Position numbers and translations under genes: made by a program. Shown in pieces: positions 1 through 6,934 of a DNA stretch of 64,000 bases (positions are counted from its first letter, which is position 1; each line of letters begins with the position of its first letter). Location of the stretch: positions 124,001 through 188,000 of the forward strand of contig NZ_JACCCJ010000005.1 of assembly GCF_013410105.1 (NCBI RefSeq), read 5' to 3'. The notes below the pieces were generated by a model, which was not told the DNA's origin, made no database searches, and saw only the letters and a list, made by a program, of their open reading frames with translations. This stretch comes from Sphingopyxis sp. JAI108 (lineage in GTDB: Bacteria; Pseudomonadota; Alphaproteobacteria; Sphingomonadales; Sphingomonadaceae).

Positions 1-1388
1 TCGCGCCGCAGACGTGCGATGATCTTGTCAAGCGCGCCGACCCCCGAAATGTCCCAGAAATGGGCGGCTGACACGTCGATGAGGATGCTCGACGCGGTTT
101 CTTCCATCTGGAAGCTGCGTGTGAAGCGGTCGACCGAGGCGAAGAAAATCTGGCCGGTCACGAAATAGGTCGCGCTGTTTCCGTCGGGACCGGTCTCGCG
201 GCGCACCTCGAACATGCGCTGTACCTTGGCGGCGAAAAAGATGCCCGACAGCAACACGCCGGCGAGGACGCCGAGCGAGAGATCGTGCGTCGCCACGACG
301 ACGACCACGGTCGTCACCATGACGATCGATGACGTCGGAGGATGGCGCCGGAGGTTGGCGATCGAGTTCCAGCTGAACGTCCCGATCGACACCATGATCA
401 TGACCGCGACGAGCGCGGGCATCGGCATCCGGCCGACATAGGGGCCAAGCAATGCGAGCAGGATCAGCAGCGTCGCACCGGCGGTGAAGGTGGAAAGCCG
501 CGTGCGACCGCCGGACGTCACGTTGATGACCGACTGGCCGATCATCGCGCAACCGCCCATGCCGCCCACGAAGGCAGCGGCGATATTGGCGCTGCCTTGT
601 CCCGCGCACTCGCGGCGCTTGTCGCTGTCACTGTGCGTCATGTCGTCGACGATCTGTGCGGTGAGGAGGGATTCGAGGAGGCCCACCGCGGCCATCGTCA
701 GCGAATAGGGAAGGATGATCCGCAGCGTCTCCAGCGTCAGCGGCACATTGGGCAGAACGATGCTCGGCAACCCCTGGGGCAGCTGGCCCATGTCGCCAAC
801 GGTGTTCACTGGCAGGCCAAAGCCGATGCTGATGGCAGACAGGATAAGAATGGCGACCAGGGGCGAAGGCACCGCCTTGGTCAGGCGCGGAAGCAGGTAG
901 ATGATCGCGAGCCCGCCGGCGATCATCGCATAGGCTTCCCAGGTCACGTTGGTGAGCTGCGGGAGCTGCGCCATGAAGATGAGGATCGCCAGCGCGTTGA
1001 CGAACCCGGTGATGACCGAGCGCGACACGAATTGCATGACGAGGTCGAGCCGCAGCAGGCCGGCGATAATCTGGAGGATGCCCATCAGGATCGTCGCGGC
1101 GAAAAGATATTCGACGCCATGTTCGCGGACGAGCGGGACGACGAGCACGGCGACCGCGGCGGTCGCGGCCGAGATCATCCCGGGCCGGCCCCCCGTGAAG
1201 GAGATGACGATCGCGATCGCGATCGAGGCATAAAGGCCGACACGCGGATCGACGCCGGCGATGATCGAAAAGCCGATCGCTTCGGGGATCAGTGCGAGCG
1301 CGACGACGACGCCTGCGAGAATATCGGCGCGCGCGGTTGCCGCGCCGGCGAACCATTGCTGGCGATATGGGGTAAATCCGTTGAACAT
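1..1388 (-). CDS. SulP-family sulfate/anion permease, C-terminus cut by window edge
   Basis: Reading the minus strand from the ATG at 1388 gives an open frame of 462 codons that runs off the window. It starts MFNGFTPYRQQWF and continues with several hydrophobic membrane segments carrying SulP hallmarks (LIPEAIGFSIIAGVDPRVGLY, then TGGRPGMISAATAA and later FVGGMGGCAMIGQSVIN). The last residues, including DVSAAHFWDISGVGALDKI, are the start of a cytoplasmic STAS domain. SulP proteins are inner-membrane transporters or channels for sulfate, bicarbonate or other anions; the substrate cannot be told here. Sulfate transport would fit a genome that frees sulfate with sulfatases, but those genes are more than 40 kb away, so the link is weak. 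The gene appears monocistronic at its 5' end, with a short intergenic region before the LuxR-type gene. The large plus-strand frame covering the same bases is its antisense shadow. Confidence 0.9.
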   Translation of the reverse strand, partial: MFNGFTPYRQQWFAGAATARADILAGVVVALALIPEAIGFSIIAGVDPRVGLYASIAIAIVISFTGGRPGMISAATAAVAVLVVPLVREHGVEYLFAATILMGILQIIAGLLRLDLVMQFVSRSVITGFVNALAILIFMAQLPQLTNVTWEAYAMIAGGLAIIYLLPRLTKAVPSPLVAILILSAISIGFGLPVNTVGDMGQLPQGLPSIVLPNVPLTLETLRIILPYSLTMAAVGLLESLLTAQIVDDMTHSDSDKRRECAGQGSANIAAAFVGGMGGCAMIGQSVINVTSGGRTRLSTFTAGATLLILLALLGPYVGRMPMPALVAVMIMVSIGTFSWNSIANLRRHPPTSSIVMVTTVVVVVATHDLSLGVLAGVLLSGIFFAAKVQRMFEVRRETGPDGNSATYFVTGQIFFASVDRFTRSFQMEETASSILIDVSAAHFWDISGVGALDKIIARLRR

Positions 1389-1564
1389 GAAAAGCTCACA
1401 TCAAGACACATGGCGCGGGCAAGGCCGCGTTCATATTTGCATGTGCGATGTTGTCCGGCGGATCGGCGGCCGGAATAGCCACCCGGAGTTGCACCGGGTC
1501 CTTGCGAATGCAGGCCCTCTATCCCGATGCAGACTTCAATTGCAATCCCCGGCGGACGCTTCGA

Positions 1565-1909
1565 TCATTTGAGTTCGAAGAGTGTCGGTTCATCGGGCGG
1601 CGGCGTTTCGATGACGAGCAGGCCGAGGTGCATGGCCTGCGTAATCAGGTGCGCGCGGTTGCGCGCGTTCAGTTTCAGTCGCACATTTTCGATATGCCGT
1701 TCGACGGTGCGCGGTGCGATATTGATCTCGAGCGCGATCTGCTTGGCCGAGCAGCCGACGGCCACCAGCTCCAGTATTTGATGTTCACGAAAGGTCAAAT
1801 GCGGTTCGACGTTCAAAGCATTTTGATGCACGGTGCAATCCCCTGACACCCAAGGCGTGGACTCTTTGCGACCGACGAGCATCTTTTGCGCGGCAAAGCC
1901 GCCACCCAC
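1565..1909 (-). CDS. Small LuxR/GerE-type helix-turn-helix regulator
   Basis: This 114-residue protein consists almost entirely of a LuxR-type DNA-binding domain (about residues 38-100). LTFREHQILELVAVGCSAKQIA is followed by the recognition segment APRTVERHIENVRLKLNARNR, the usual E-I-L-x-L-V-A-x-G ... T-V-x-x-H-I pattern. There is no receiver or autoinducer domain, so activity must be set by abundance or a partner. The first 35 residues are poorly conserved and the true start may be internal, for example the Met at residue 10. It is divergent from the Crp/Fnr-FapF pair across a 279-bp AT-rich region and may take part in control of that locus; this is inferred from position only. Confidence 0.8.
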   Translation of the reverse strand: MGGGFAAQKMLVGRKESTPWVSGDCTVHQNALNVEPHLTFREHQILELVAVGCSAKQIALEINIAPRTVERHIENVRLKLNARNRAHLITQAMHLGLLVIETPPPDEPTLFELK

Positions 1910-2188
1910 CTGCTCTAGCGGGCAGCATATCCCTTTGCGCGCTGTTTAGCAATTAACGTAAGCTAATTAAGTATCTGGCGGCACGGATAATGCCAATATC
2001 GCTATGGCACTGAAATCAAATTGTATATTCCTAGAAAATGCTAAGGAATTATACGTAAGTGATTTACCTACGCCATTCCTACACACGAATTCCTAGGTCT
2101 TTACCCGGATAGATTCATCACGCGCAAAGGCAGATGAGACTCGCAAACGGGGTCGCCGCAAATACCAATTTGAGATTGGAGACGTGGC
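1910..2188. promoter_or_regulatory. AT-rich divergent promoter region between luxR-like and crp-like genes
   Basis: The 279 bp between the divergent regulators are much richer in A+T than the flanking genes, especially 1940-2110. Nested inverted repeats are visible: TTAGC (1946-1950) with GCTAA (1962-1966), enclosing AATTA (1951-1955) with TAATT (1964-1968). A second short dyad, CCAAT (2165-2169) with ATTGG (2175-2179), lies just upstream of the GTG start at 2189. I could not assign -35/-10 boxes with confidence. No open frame of interest is present. Confidence 0.45.
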
Positions 2189-2869
2189 GTGCAAGGTCTA
2201 TCGGCAGAAGTTCAGCGCGGGGGCATTCCGCAGGATACCATCCTGAAATTTCGTAAAGGCGAAATCATCTTTTCGCAGGGCGATCCGGGGGATTGCTGGT
2301 TCGAAGTCATCTCCGGCACCGTCCGGACCTGTCATTTCCATGTCGACGGGCACCGCCAGCTTACCGGCTTTTTCTATCAGGGCGATGTTTTCGGCGTCGA
2401 ATATGGTTCGCGCGATGCTGCGGCCGAGGCGGTGACGAACACGATCCTGGCCCGCCGCCCCGCGATGAACGGCGAGCCGGACGCCCAGGGACAGAATCGC
2501 GCCCTCGAACGCGCGCTCGACAGCGCCAACCAATGCATATTCTTGCTCGGCCGCCGCAATGCCGCCGAACGCGTCGCGGCGTTTCTGTTGATCGCGGCGA
2601 AGCGTCTGTCGACGCTCGGCAGCGTTCCCCTGCCGATGACGCGCGGCGACATCGCCGACCATCTGGGACTGACGATTCATACGGTGAGCCGGACGATATC
2701 GGGTTTTGTCCGCCAGGGCCTGATCGAACTGGACGGTCCGCAATCGTGCCGGCTGCTCGATCTGGACGGACTGCGCGCTATCGCCGGAGATGAGGCGGGG
2801 GTGGCGATCGACAGGATGGGCGCGATGCGCATGCGGCGACCCTTCGCCGGACAGGAGTTGGGGGCATGA
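2189..2869 (+). CDS. Crp/Fnr-family transcription regulator (FixK/FNR-like, no Fe-S cysteines)
   Basis: This 226-residue protein has a cyclic-nucleotide-binding-type beta-roll (about 20-110) and a C-terminal winged helix. The latter has the Crp-family signature TRGDIADHLGLTIHTVSRTI at 151-170. It lacks the N-terminal cysteine cluster of FNR, so it is not an obvious oxygen-labile sensor. In FNR-type recognition helices the pattern is E-x-x-S-R; here the Glu is replaced by His164, followed by Ser167 and Arg168, which should alter DNA specificity. The start is a GTG with a weak GGAG ahead of it. Its last codon overlaps the ATG of the outer-membrane pore gene (ATGA), so the two are co-translated and the regulator most likely controls the amyloid-like locus. 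Confidence 0.88.
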   Translation: MQGLSAEVQRGGIPQDTILKFRKGEIIFSQGDPGDCWFEVISGTVRTCHFHVDGHRQLTGFFYQGDVFGVEYGSRDAAAEAVTNTILARRPAMNGEPDAQGQNRALERALDSANQCIFLLGRRNAAERVAAFLLIAAKRLSTLGSVPLPMTRGDIADHLGLTIHTVSRTISGFVRQGLIELDGPQSCRLLDLDGLRAIAGDEAGVAIDRMGAMRMRRPFAGQELGA

Positions 2870-4302
2870 GCATCGTGTCGGCCCCGCCCGCGCTGCGTCA
2901 TCTGGGCGTGGCAGCCGTCGGCTTTTCGGCCGTCTTCACGCCCGCGCAGGCGCATGCGCACGAGACGTCGGCACTTGAATGCCTGTGCGAGACGCTGCCG
3001 TTCCTCGATACCGCTCCGACCTGGCGCGCCGCCGCTTTGGCGTCCGCGGGGGCCGCCGCCGGCGAGCCGGCGGCGAGCGTCGAGAGCGAGGTCGATGCGC
3101 AGCGCCGGATCATGGCCGAACAACGCGCGCTGATCGACCGGCAGAGCGCCATGATCGCCGAGCAGGGACAGCAGATCGCGAAGCTGCAACAACAGATCGT
3201 GACGCAGCAGGCGCAGGTCGACCGGCTTTCATCCTTCGCGCTCGCCGAAGCGCCGCTCGACATCTTCCGTGGCACGGGCATGGGGCAGGGCGTCGGACCC
3301 GGCCCCGCGCTTCCTGGTCCCGGCAGCGACTCGGTTGCGCTGCCCGATGCGCCGGTCGGCGAGGCGCCGCCGCCGGGCGAGCCGCCCGAACAGCGTGTCG
3401 CGGCAGTCCCCGAAGGACAAGGGGTGCTGACGCGCGCGGGCGAGCTCTTCTTCGAACCCTCGTTCGAATATACGCGCTCGTCGACCAACCGCCTCGTGTT
3501 CCGCGGCATCGAGCTGATCCCCGGGATCCAGATCGGGCTGATCGAGGCGACCGACGCCGATCGCGACACGCTCGTCGGCACCGCTTCGCTGCGTTACGGG
3601 ATTACCGACCGGCTCGAGGCCGAAGTGCGGCTGCCCTATCTGTATCGGAACGACCGGATCGAGGTGGTCCAGCAGCGCGACGAAGGCATCGTCCGCCAGA
3701 TCAAACTGCGCGAAGACGGCATCGGCGATGCCGAATTCTCGCTGCGTTACCAGTTCAACCGGCCGGTCGGACAAAAGCCGATTTTCGTGGGGACGCTGCG
3801 TGTCAAATCGGACACGGGCAAGGGCCCGTTCGAGATCGGCTATGATGAATTCGGCGTCGCGACGGGCCTCGCCACCGGGTCGGGATTCTGGGCGGTCCAG
3901 CCGGGGCTCAACTTCCTGATGCCGTCGGATCCCGCGGTGATCTATGGCGGCGCGGCGTATCTCTATCACATCCCGCGCGACGTGAACGAATTGGTCGGCG
4001 ACGTGTTGATCGGGCGCGTCGATCCGGGGGACGCGATATCGGCCAACATCGGCTTCGGCTTCGCGCTCAACCCGCGCTTTTCCTTCTCGCTCGGCTATCG
4101 CCACAATTATATCTTCCCGACGAAGACCGAAATCGGCGATACGCGGCAGAAATCCAACTATATTCATGTCGGATCGCTCAATTTCGGCATGTCGTACCGG
4201 CTCACGCAGCGCGATGTGCTCAACCTCGGCTTCGAGATCGGCGTGACCGAGGATGCACCCGATGTGTCGATCACGCTGCGCATGCCGTTCGGCGGCAAAT
4301 AA
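2866..4302 (+). CDS. FapF-like outer-membrane pore: coiled coil plus beta-barrel
   Basis: The 478-residue protein begins with an export signal (about 1-30, VFTPAQAHA). A heptad-rich coiled coil follows at about 73-122, rich in Gln, Glu, Ala and Ile, then a Pro/Gly-rich linker (140-180). From about 188 to the end, alternating aromatic/hydrophobic strands form a beta-barrel. That order (N-terminal coiled coil, linker, C-terminal barrel) is the architecture described for Pseudomonas FapF, the trimeric pore that exports Fap amyloid subunits. The call rests on architecture and on the neighbouring C39 peptidase and secreted Asn/Gln-containing proteins, not on an alignment. It overlaps the Crp-like gene by 4 bp and converges on the subunit operon. 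Alternative: a generic MetA-pathway/phenol-type outer-membrane transporter. Confidence 0.72.
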   Translation: MSIVSAPPALRHLGVAAVGFSAVFTPAQAHAHETSALECLCETLPFLDTAPTWRAAALASAGAAAGEPAASVESEVDAQRRIMAEQRALIDRQSAMIAEQGQQIAKLQQQIVTQQAQVDRLSSFALAEAPLDIFRGTGMGQGVGPGPALPGPGSDSVALPDAPVGEAPPPGEPPEQRVAAVPEGQGVLTRAGELFFEPSFEYTRSSTNRLVFRGIELIPGIQIGLIEATDADRDTLVGTASLRYGITDRLEAEVRLPYLYRNDRIEVVQQRDEGIVRQIKLREDGIGDAEFSLRYQFNRPVGQKPIFVGTLRVKSDTGKGPFEIGYDEFGVATGLATGSGFWAVQPGLNFLMPSDPAVIYGGAAYLYHIPRDVNELVGDVLIGRVDPGDAISANIGFGFALNPRFSFSLGYRHNYIFPTKTEIGDTRQKSNYIHVGSLNFGMSYRLTQRDVLNLGFEIGVTEDAPDVSITLRMPFGGK

Positions 4303-4331
4303 GCCTACCCTTTCGAGACGCACAGAAAGAA

Positions 4332-4352
4332 GCCCCGCCAAAATGGCGGGGC
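4332..4352. terminator. Hairpin between the convergent pore gene and subunit operon
   Basis: GCCCCGCC (4332-4339) pairs with GGCGGGGC (4345-4352) around a 5-nt loop. On the minus strand the stem is followed by TTCTTTCT, a modest T-rich run, so it best serves the minus-strand operon ending at 4392. On the plus strand there is no T-tract. Confidence 0.6.
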
Positions 4353-4391
4353 CAGGTGAACCGTCCCTGTCGAAACGGGGGCGGGGGGTCG

Positions 4392-4970
4392 TCAGTTACC
4401 GAGCGCGCCGACGGTCTGGGCACCCATCACGGCGCCGATCGCGTCGCTCATCCGCGTCGTCGCGAGCGCGTCGCGGAAGCCTTCATAGCCGCTGATGTCG
4501 AGCACCGCGTCGACCTGCTGGTTCAGCGAAACATTGCTGGCGGTGTTGATCAGCACGTTCTGGATCGCATCGGTGCTCTGGATCAACGCTGTCTGGCCGT
4601 TGTTCGCGAGAAACACCGTTTCGTCGCCGACGCGCATCGAGATGCCGCCGCTGGTCAAAATGCCGCCCTGGACCTGCGCCGCATCGACAGCGGTCAGTGA
4701 GGGTGAGACGAAGCGTTCGATCGTCTGTCCTTCGGGCGTCCAACTGACGATCGTGCGCAGCGCGAGCTCGTCGTTTACAAAACTACGGATGTCGGCGCCG
4801 AAGGCAATCACCATGCCCTGAAAGGCGAAGCCGCCGCGCTGCACCGCGAGCACTTCGTCCGGGACGGTCTGCGCGACAGTGAGCGGGTCGGCATCGTCGG
4901 GTTCGCTTGCCGCGAGGAGCACGGGCGCGAACGCGAGCAGGAGGATGCGTGGGGACATGGTTTTTCTCAT
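4392..4970 (-). CDS. Secreted Fap-like minor component with QRGG motif (192 aa)
   Basis: The protein is unrecognised as a family. It begins with a short export signal (MSPRILLLAFAPVLLAAS, about residues 5-22). A double-glycine motif VPDEVLAVQRGG ends at residue 47, and the Asn/Gln-containing tail carries IQNVLINTASNVSLNQQVDA (136-155). The NVLINTA segment is shared with the other two small secreted proteins of this operon. It is last in the operon. Its ATG at 4970 overlaps the stop of the C39 peptidase gene (ATGA); the Met at 4958 is an alternative start. By position it could correspond to FapE. Role inferred from context: an exported accessory or minor subunit processed by the neighbouring peptidase. 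Confidence 0.65.
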   Translation of the reverse strand: MRKTMSPRILLLAFAPVLLAASEPDDADPLTVAQTVPDEVLAVQRGGFAFQGMVIAFGADIRSFVNDELALRTIVSWTPEGQTIERFVSPSLTAVDAAQVQGGILTSGGISMRVGDETVFLANNGQTALIQSTDAIQNVLINTASNVSLNQQVDAVLDISGYEGFRDALATTRMSDAIGAVMGAQTVGALGN

Positions 4971-5701
4971 TTCACGGTGCCGACGCGAACATCGAGCAGG
5001 ATTTGCGGTGTCAGCTGATACTGAGGGGGAAGATGGGTGGTGAGGTCGCCGGCCGAGACGTGAAGCGAGCCGTCCTTTTCGAGCGGCGCTTGCGACCAGG
5101 GGCCCCAGTCGCCTGCGAGATTGAATGCGGGGCGTTTCTGGCCGCCCTCGACAATGGCAAGAGCGATGCCGTTCCAGTGCTTCTCGAAATCCTCGAGCGA
5201 ATATTCGTTGAGGCCGAGCACCGAATCGCCGGTGAGCACCCGGTCGCCGCGAACGCCTTTGATCACGACGAAATGCTTGAATCCCTTGATGTCCATCAGG
5301 ACGATGGTCGGGCGCTTCACCTGCTTCAATTGCTCGACGGTCAGGCGGAACCCTTCGGCGCGAAAGCCGCGCGAGGCGAGATAGGTCTTCATGTCGAGCA
5401 TAGAGAAGCCGACCTTGCGGATCGCTTCGCGGTCGCCCTTTTCCCACATCGCGCGGAAAGGCATCGTTTCCGAAGTCGGCGCGCCATAGTGATAGGTGAG
5501 GAGGGTTGCGAGTGCGGCCGAGCCGCAACTGAAATCATAGCGCTGGCGGACGACCGATCGAAACGGAATGTCCCACCAGGTCATGACTTGGAGCTGATAA
5601 TTGCCGCCCGTCTCGGGTCCGGTCAGCCGGACCTCGGCGGCGGCAGGTACCACAGCGAGAGCGCACAATACGCCCGCGATCAAGGCTCGCATGGGCAGCA
5701 C
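4967..5701 (-). CDS. Periplasmic C39-family cysteine peptidase, FapD-like
   Basis: This 244-residue protein has a signal peptide (about 1-22, ending PAAAE) and a C39 papain-like fold. The catalytic Cys59 sits in RQRYDFSCGSAALATLLTY, the His143 in GFKHFVVIKG and the Asp159 in RVLTGDS. There is no ABC-transporter part, unlike bacteriocin exporters, so it is a stand-alone exported peptidase as in Pseudomonas FapD. C39 peptidases classically cut after Gly-Gly in leader peptides, and both flanking gene products carry QRGG. The GTG at 5701 lies 6 bp after the upstream stop; an ATG at 5692 is an alternative. A small palindrome overlaps the junction (5701-5717) and no good ribosome site is seen, suggesting translational coupling. 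Confidence 0.82.
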   Translation of the reverse strand: MLPMRALIAGVLCALAVVPAAAEVRLTGPETGGNYQLQVMTWWDIPFRSVVRQRYDFSCGSAALATLLTYHYGAPTSETMPFRAMWEKGDREAIRKVGFSMLDMKTYLASRGFRAEGFRLTVEQLKQVKRPTIVLMDIKGFKHFVVIKGVRGDRVLTGDSVLGLNEYSLEDFEKHWNGIALAIVEGGQKRPAFNLAGDWGPWSQAPLEKDGSLHVSAGDLTTHLPPQYQLTPQILLDVRVGTVK

Positions 5702-5707
5702 GGCGAT

Positions 5708-6115
5708 TTAATCGCCGAGGTTGATGGTCAGGTTCATACCGCTTTGGGCGCTGACCTGGGCGCCGGTGTTGATCAGCAGATTGCCGACGCCATTGAAATT
5801 GGACAGGGCGAAATCGCTGAGCGCGACCGACCCCGCGGTGTAATCGCCGTTGAGCACATTGCCCGCGACGAGCGATTCCATCGTCTGGTTGGTGATCACG
5901 AGCGATTGGCCGCCGCGTTGCGTGTCGAGTTCGTTGTCGTTCAGCATCGGCGATTTGCGTTCGGCGCGCGCCGGGATCGCGGGCGTCGCGACGCCCTCGG
6001 CAGCGACGAATTCTGCCACGACGGGCATCGCCACGTCGGGCGGGGGAAGTTGGGCCGATACCGGCACGGACAAGCCTGCCATAATCAGCAAAACCGGGAC
6101 GATCGGGGGTCTCAT
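5708..6115 (-). CDS. Secreted Fap-like subunit with QRGG double-glycine motif (135 aa)
   Basis: The protein has a signal peptide (1-21, VPVSA) and a Pro/Ala-rich spacer. A motif resembling a bacteriocin double-glycine leader follows, LNDNELDTQRGG, ending at residue 69. The Asn/Gln-containing C-terminal part has SLVITNQTMESLVAGN (71-86) and VGNLLINTGAQVSAQSGMNL (110-129). These match segments of the first gene of the operon (SLVVATQT and NAAWNTG), so the two encode related subunits. If the C39 peptidase cuts after GG69, the released fragment is about 66 residues and consists of the repeat-like region only. Family unknown; proposed as a nucleator or minor amyloid-like subunit. Confidence 0.68.
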   Translation of the reverse strand: MRPPIVPVLLIMAGLSVPVSAQLPPPDVAMPVVAEFVAAEGVATPAIPARAERKSPMLNDNELDTQRGGQSLVITNQTMESLVAGNVLNGDYTAGSVALSDFALSNFNGVGNLLINTGAQVSAQSGMNLTINLGD

Positions 6116-6146
6116 GACGCGCTCCTAGAAAGCGATACGGGAAGAA

Positions 6147-6180
6147 ATGGCCGGCCCGCCAGTGGTGCCGGGCCGGCCAT
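6147..6180 (-). terminator. Strong intercistronic hairpin after the first subunit gene
   Basis: ATGGCCGGCCCG (6147-6158) pairs perfectly with CGGGCCGGCCAT (6169-6180), a 12-bp GC-rich stem with a 10-nt loop. On the minus strand it stands between the stop of the 173-aa subunit gene (6194) and the next start (6115) and is followed only by TTCTTCCC. It is therefore likely a partial terminator or RNA stabiliser that keeps the first gene expressed above the rest. Confidence 0.6.
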
Positions 6181-6193
6181 CCGGGGGGACTGA

Positions 6194-6715
6194 TCAGTCG
6201 CCGCCGCCGCCGCCGCCGGCGGCCGGGGCGCTGTCGCCGAAGCTGACAGTGCCGCTCGCCGCGATGTTGGTCGCGGCCTGGGTGTTGGCGTTGATGCCCG
6301 TGTTCCAGGCGGCGTTCAGGATGCCCGCATAAGCCGCAAAGGCATTGCCGCGCACCGAGTTGTTGCCGCTGTTGTAGCCGACAGCCGTTTCGGTGCCGTC
6401 TTCACCGTCCAGATCGACGACTTCGTCGAGGTTCTGGTTGGTGTTGTTCGCGCTGAGCGTCTGCGTCGCGACAACGAGGCTGTTGCCGTTGAACGAACCG
6501 TTGCCGTCATTGTCCTGGTCGTCGTCCGAGAAGGTATCGGCGGCATTGTCCTGGACGAACAGGTCGATCAGGTCGTTCACAACGACCGTATCGCTGTTGT
6601 TACCCGACGCACCGGTCGTGGTGTTGTCGTTGTCCTGGTTCTGTTGCGCCAGCGCGGGCGCTGCGGTTGCTGCAAGGGCCAGCGTCGAGACCGCAAGCAT
6701 GACTTTCTTGATCAT
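6194..6715 (-). CDS. Putative major Fap-like amyloid subunit, Asn/Asp/Gln-rich secreted protein (173 aa)
   Basis: The protein has a clean Sec signal peptide (1-23, APALA before QQNQDND). The mature part is strikingly rich in Asn, Asp, Gln, Thr, Ser, Ala and Gly and has no cysteine. It ends in a six-Gly run plus Asp. Two segments recur in the other small proteins of the operon: NSLVVATQTLSANNTNQN (78-95) and ILNAAWNTGINANTQAATNI (132-151). It lacks the QRGG motif. As first gene of the operon with an attenuator-like hairpin right behind it, it is the best candidate for the major fibre subunit (FapC-like). No alignment to FapC was possible here, so the assignment rests on composition and locus. 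Confidence 0.68.
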   Translation of the reverse strand: MIKKVMLAVSTLALAATAAPALAQQNQDNDNTTTGASGNNSDTVVVNDLIDLFVQDNAADTFSDDDQDNDGNGSFNGNSLVVATQTLSANNTNQNLDEVVDLDGEDGTETAVGYNSGNNSVRGNAFAAYAGILNAAWNTGINANTQAATNIAASGTVSFGDSAPAAGGGGGGD

Positions 6716-6841
6716 GACTTCTTCCTCTCAAAAATGGGGACGGCTCGCGATGCCGGATGGCATGGCTGATGCGGATCCTCCCCGACTCCGTCCGCATCGG
6801 TGCGAACAAGGCGATGATGCTCCGCCGCGGCATTTGCCGCT

Positions 6842-6855
6842 TTGCGAATTGGCAA
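6842..6855. promoter_or_regulatory. Candidate Crp/Fnr-type operator TTGC-N6-GCAA
   Basis: TTGC (6842-6845) and GCAA (6852-6855) form a perfect dyad separated by GAATTG, with the 14-bp spacing of FNR/FixK boxes (TTGA-N6-TCAA) but C/G in the fourth position. It lies about 127 bp upstream of the first subunit start. It may be the target of the nearby Crp-like regulator, whose recognition helix also departs from FNR. Confidence 0.4.
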
Positions 6856-6934
6856 TGTCGGGGGTGGAGAATTACCCAGATGATAACAGTAGGAGGAATT
6901 GCGTGCAGTCGATTCCGCGCCGAATCCGCTGTTT

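Noticed and set aside
342..1478. 378-codon plus-strand open frame
   Set aside because: Antisense to the SulP permease, whose minus-strand frame shows clear membrane segments and family motifs.
5701..5717. Palindrome CGGCGATTTAATCGCCG as a terminator
   Set aside because: It spans the stop of the 135-aa subunit gene and the start of the peptidase gene, with no T-run and a one-base loop; more likely linked to translational coupling.
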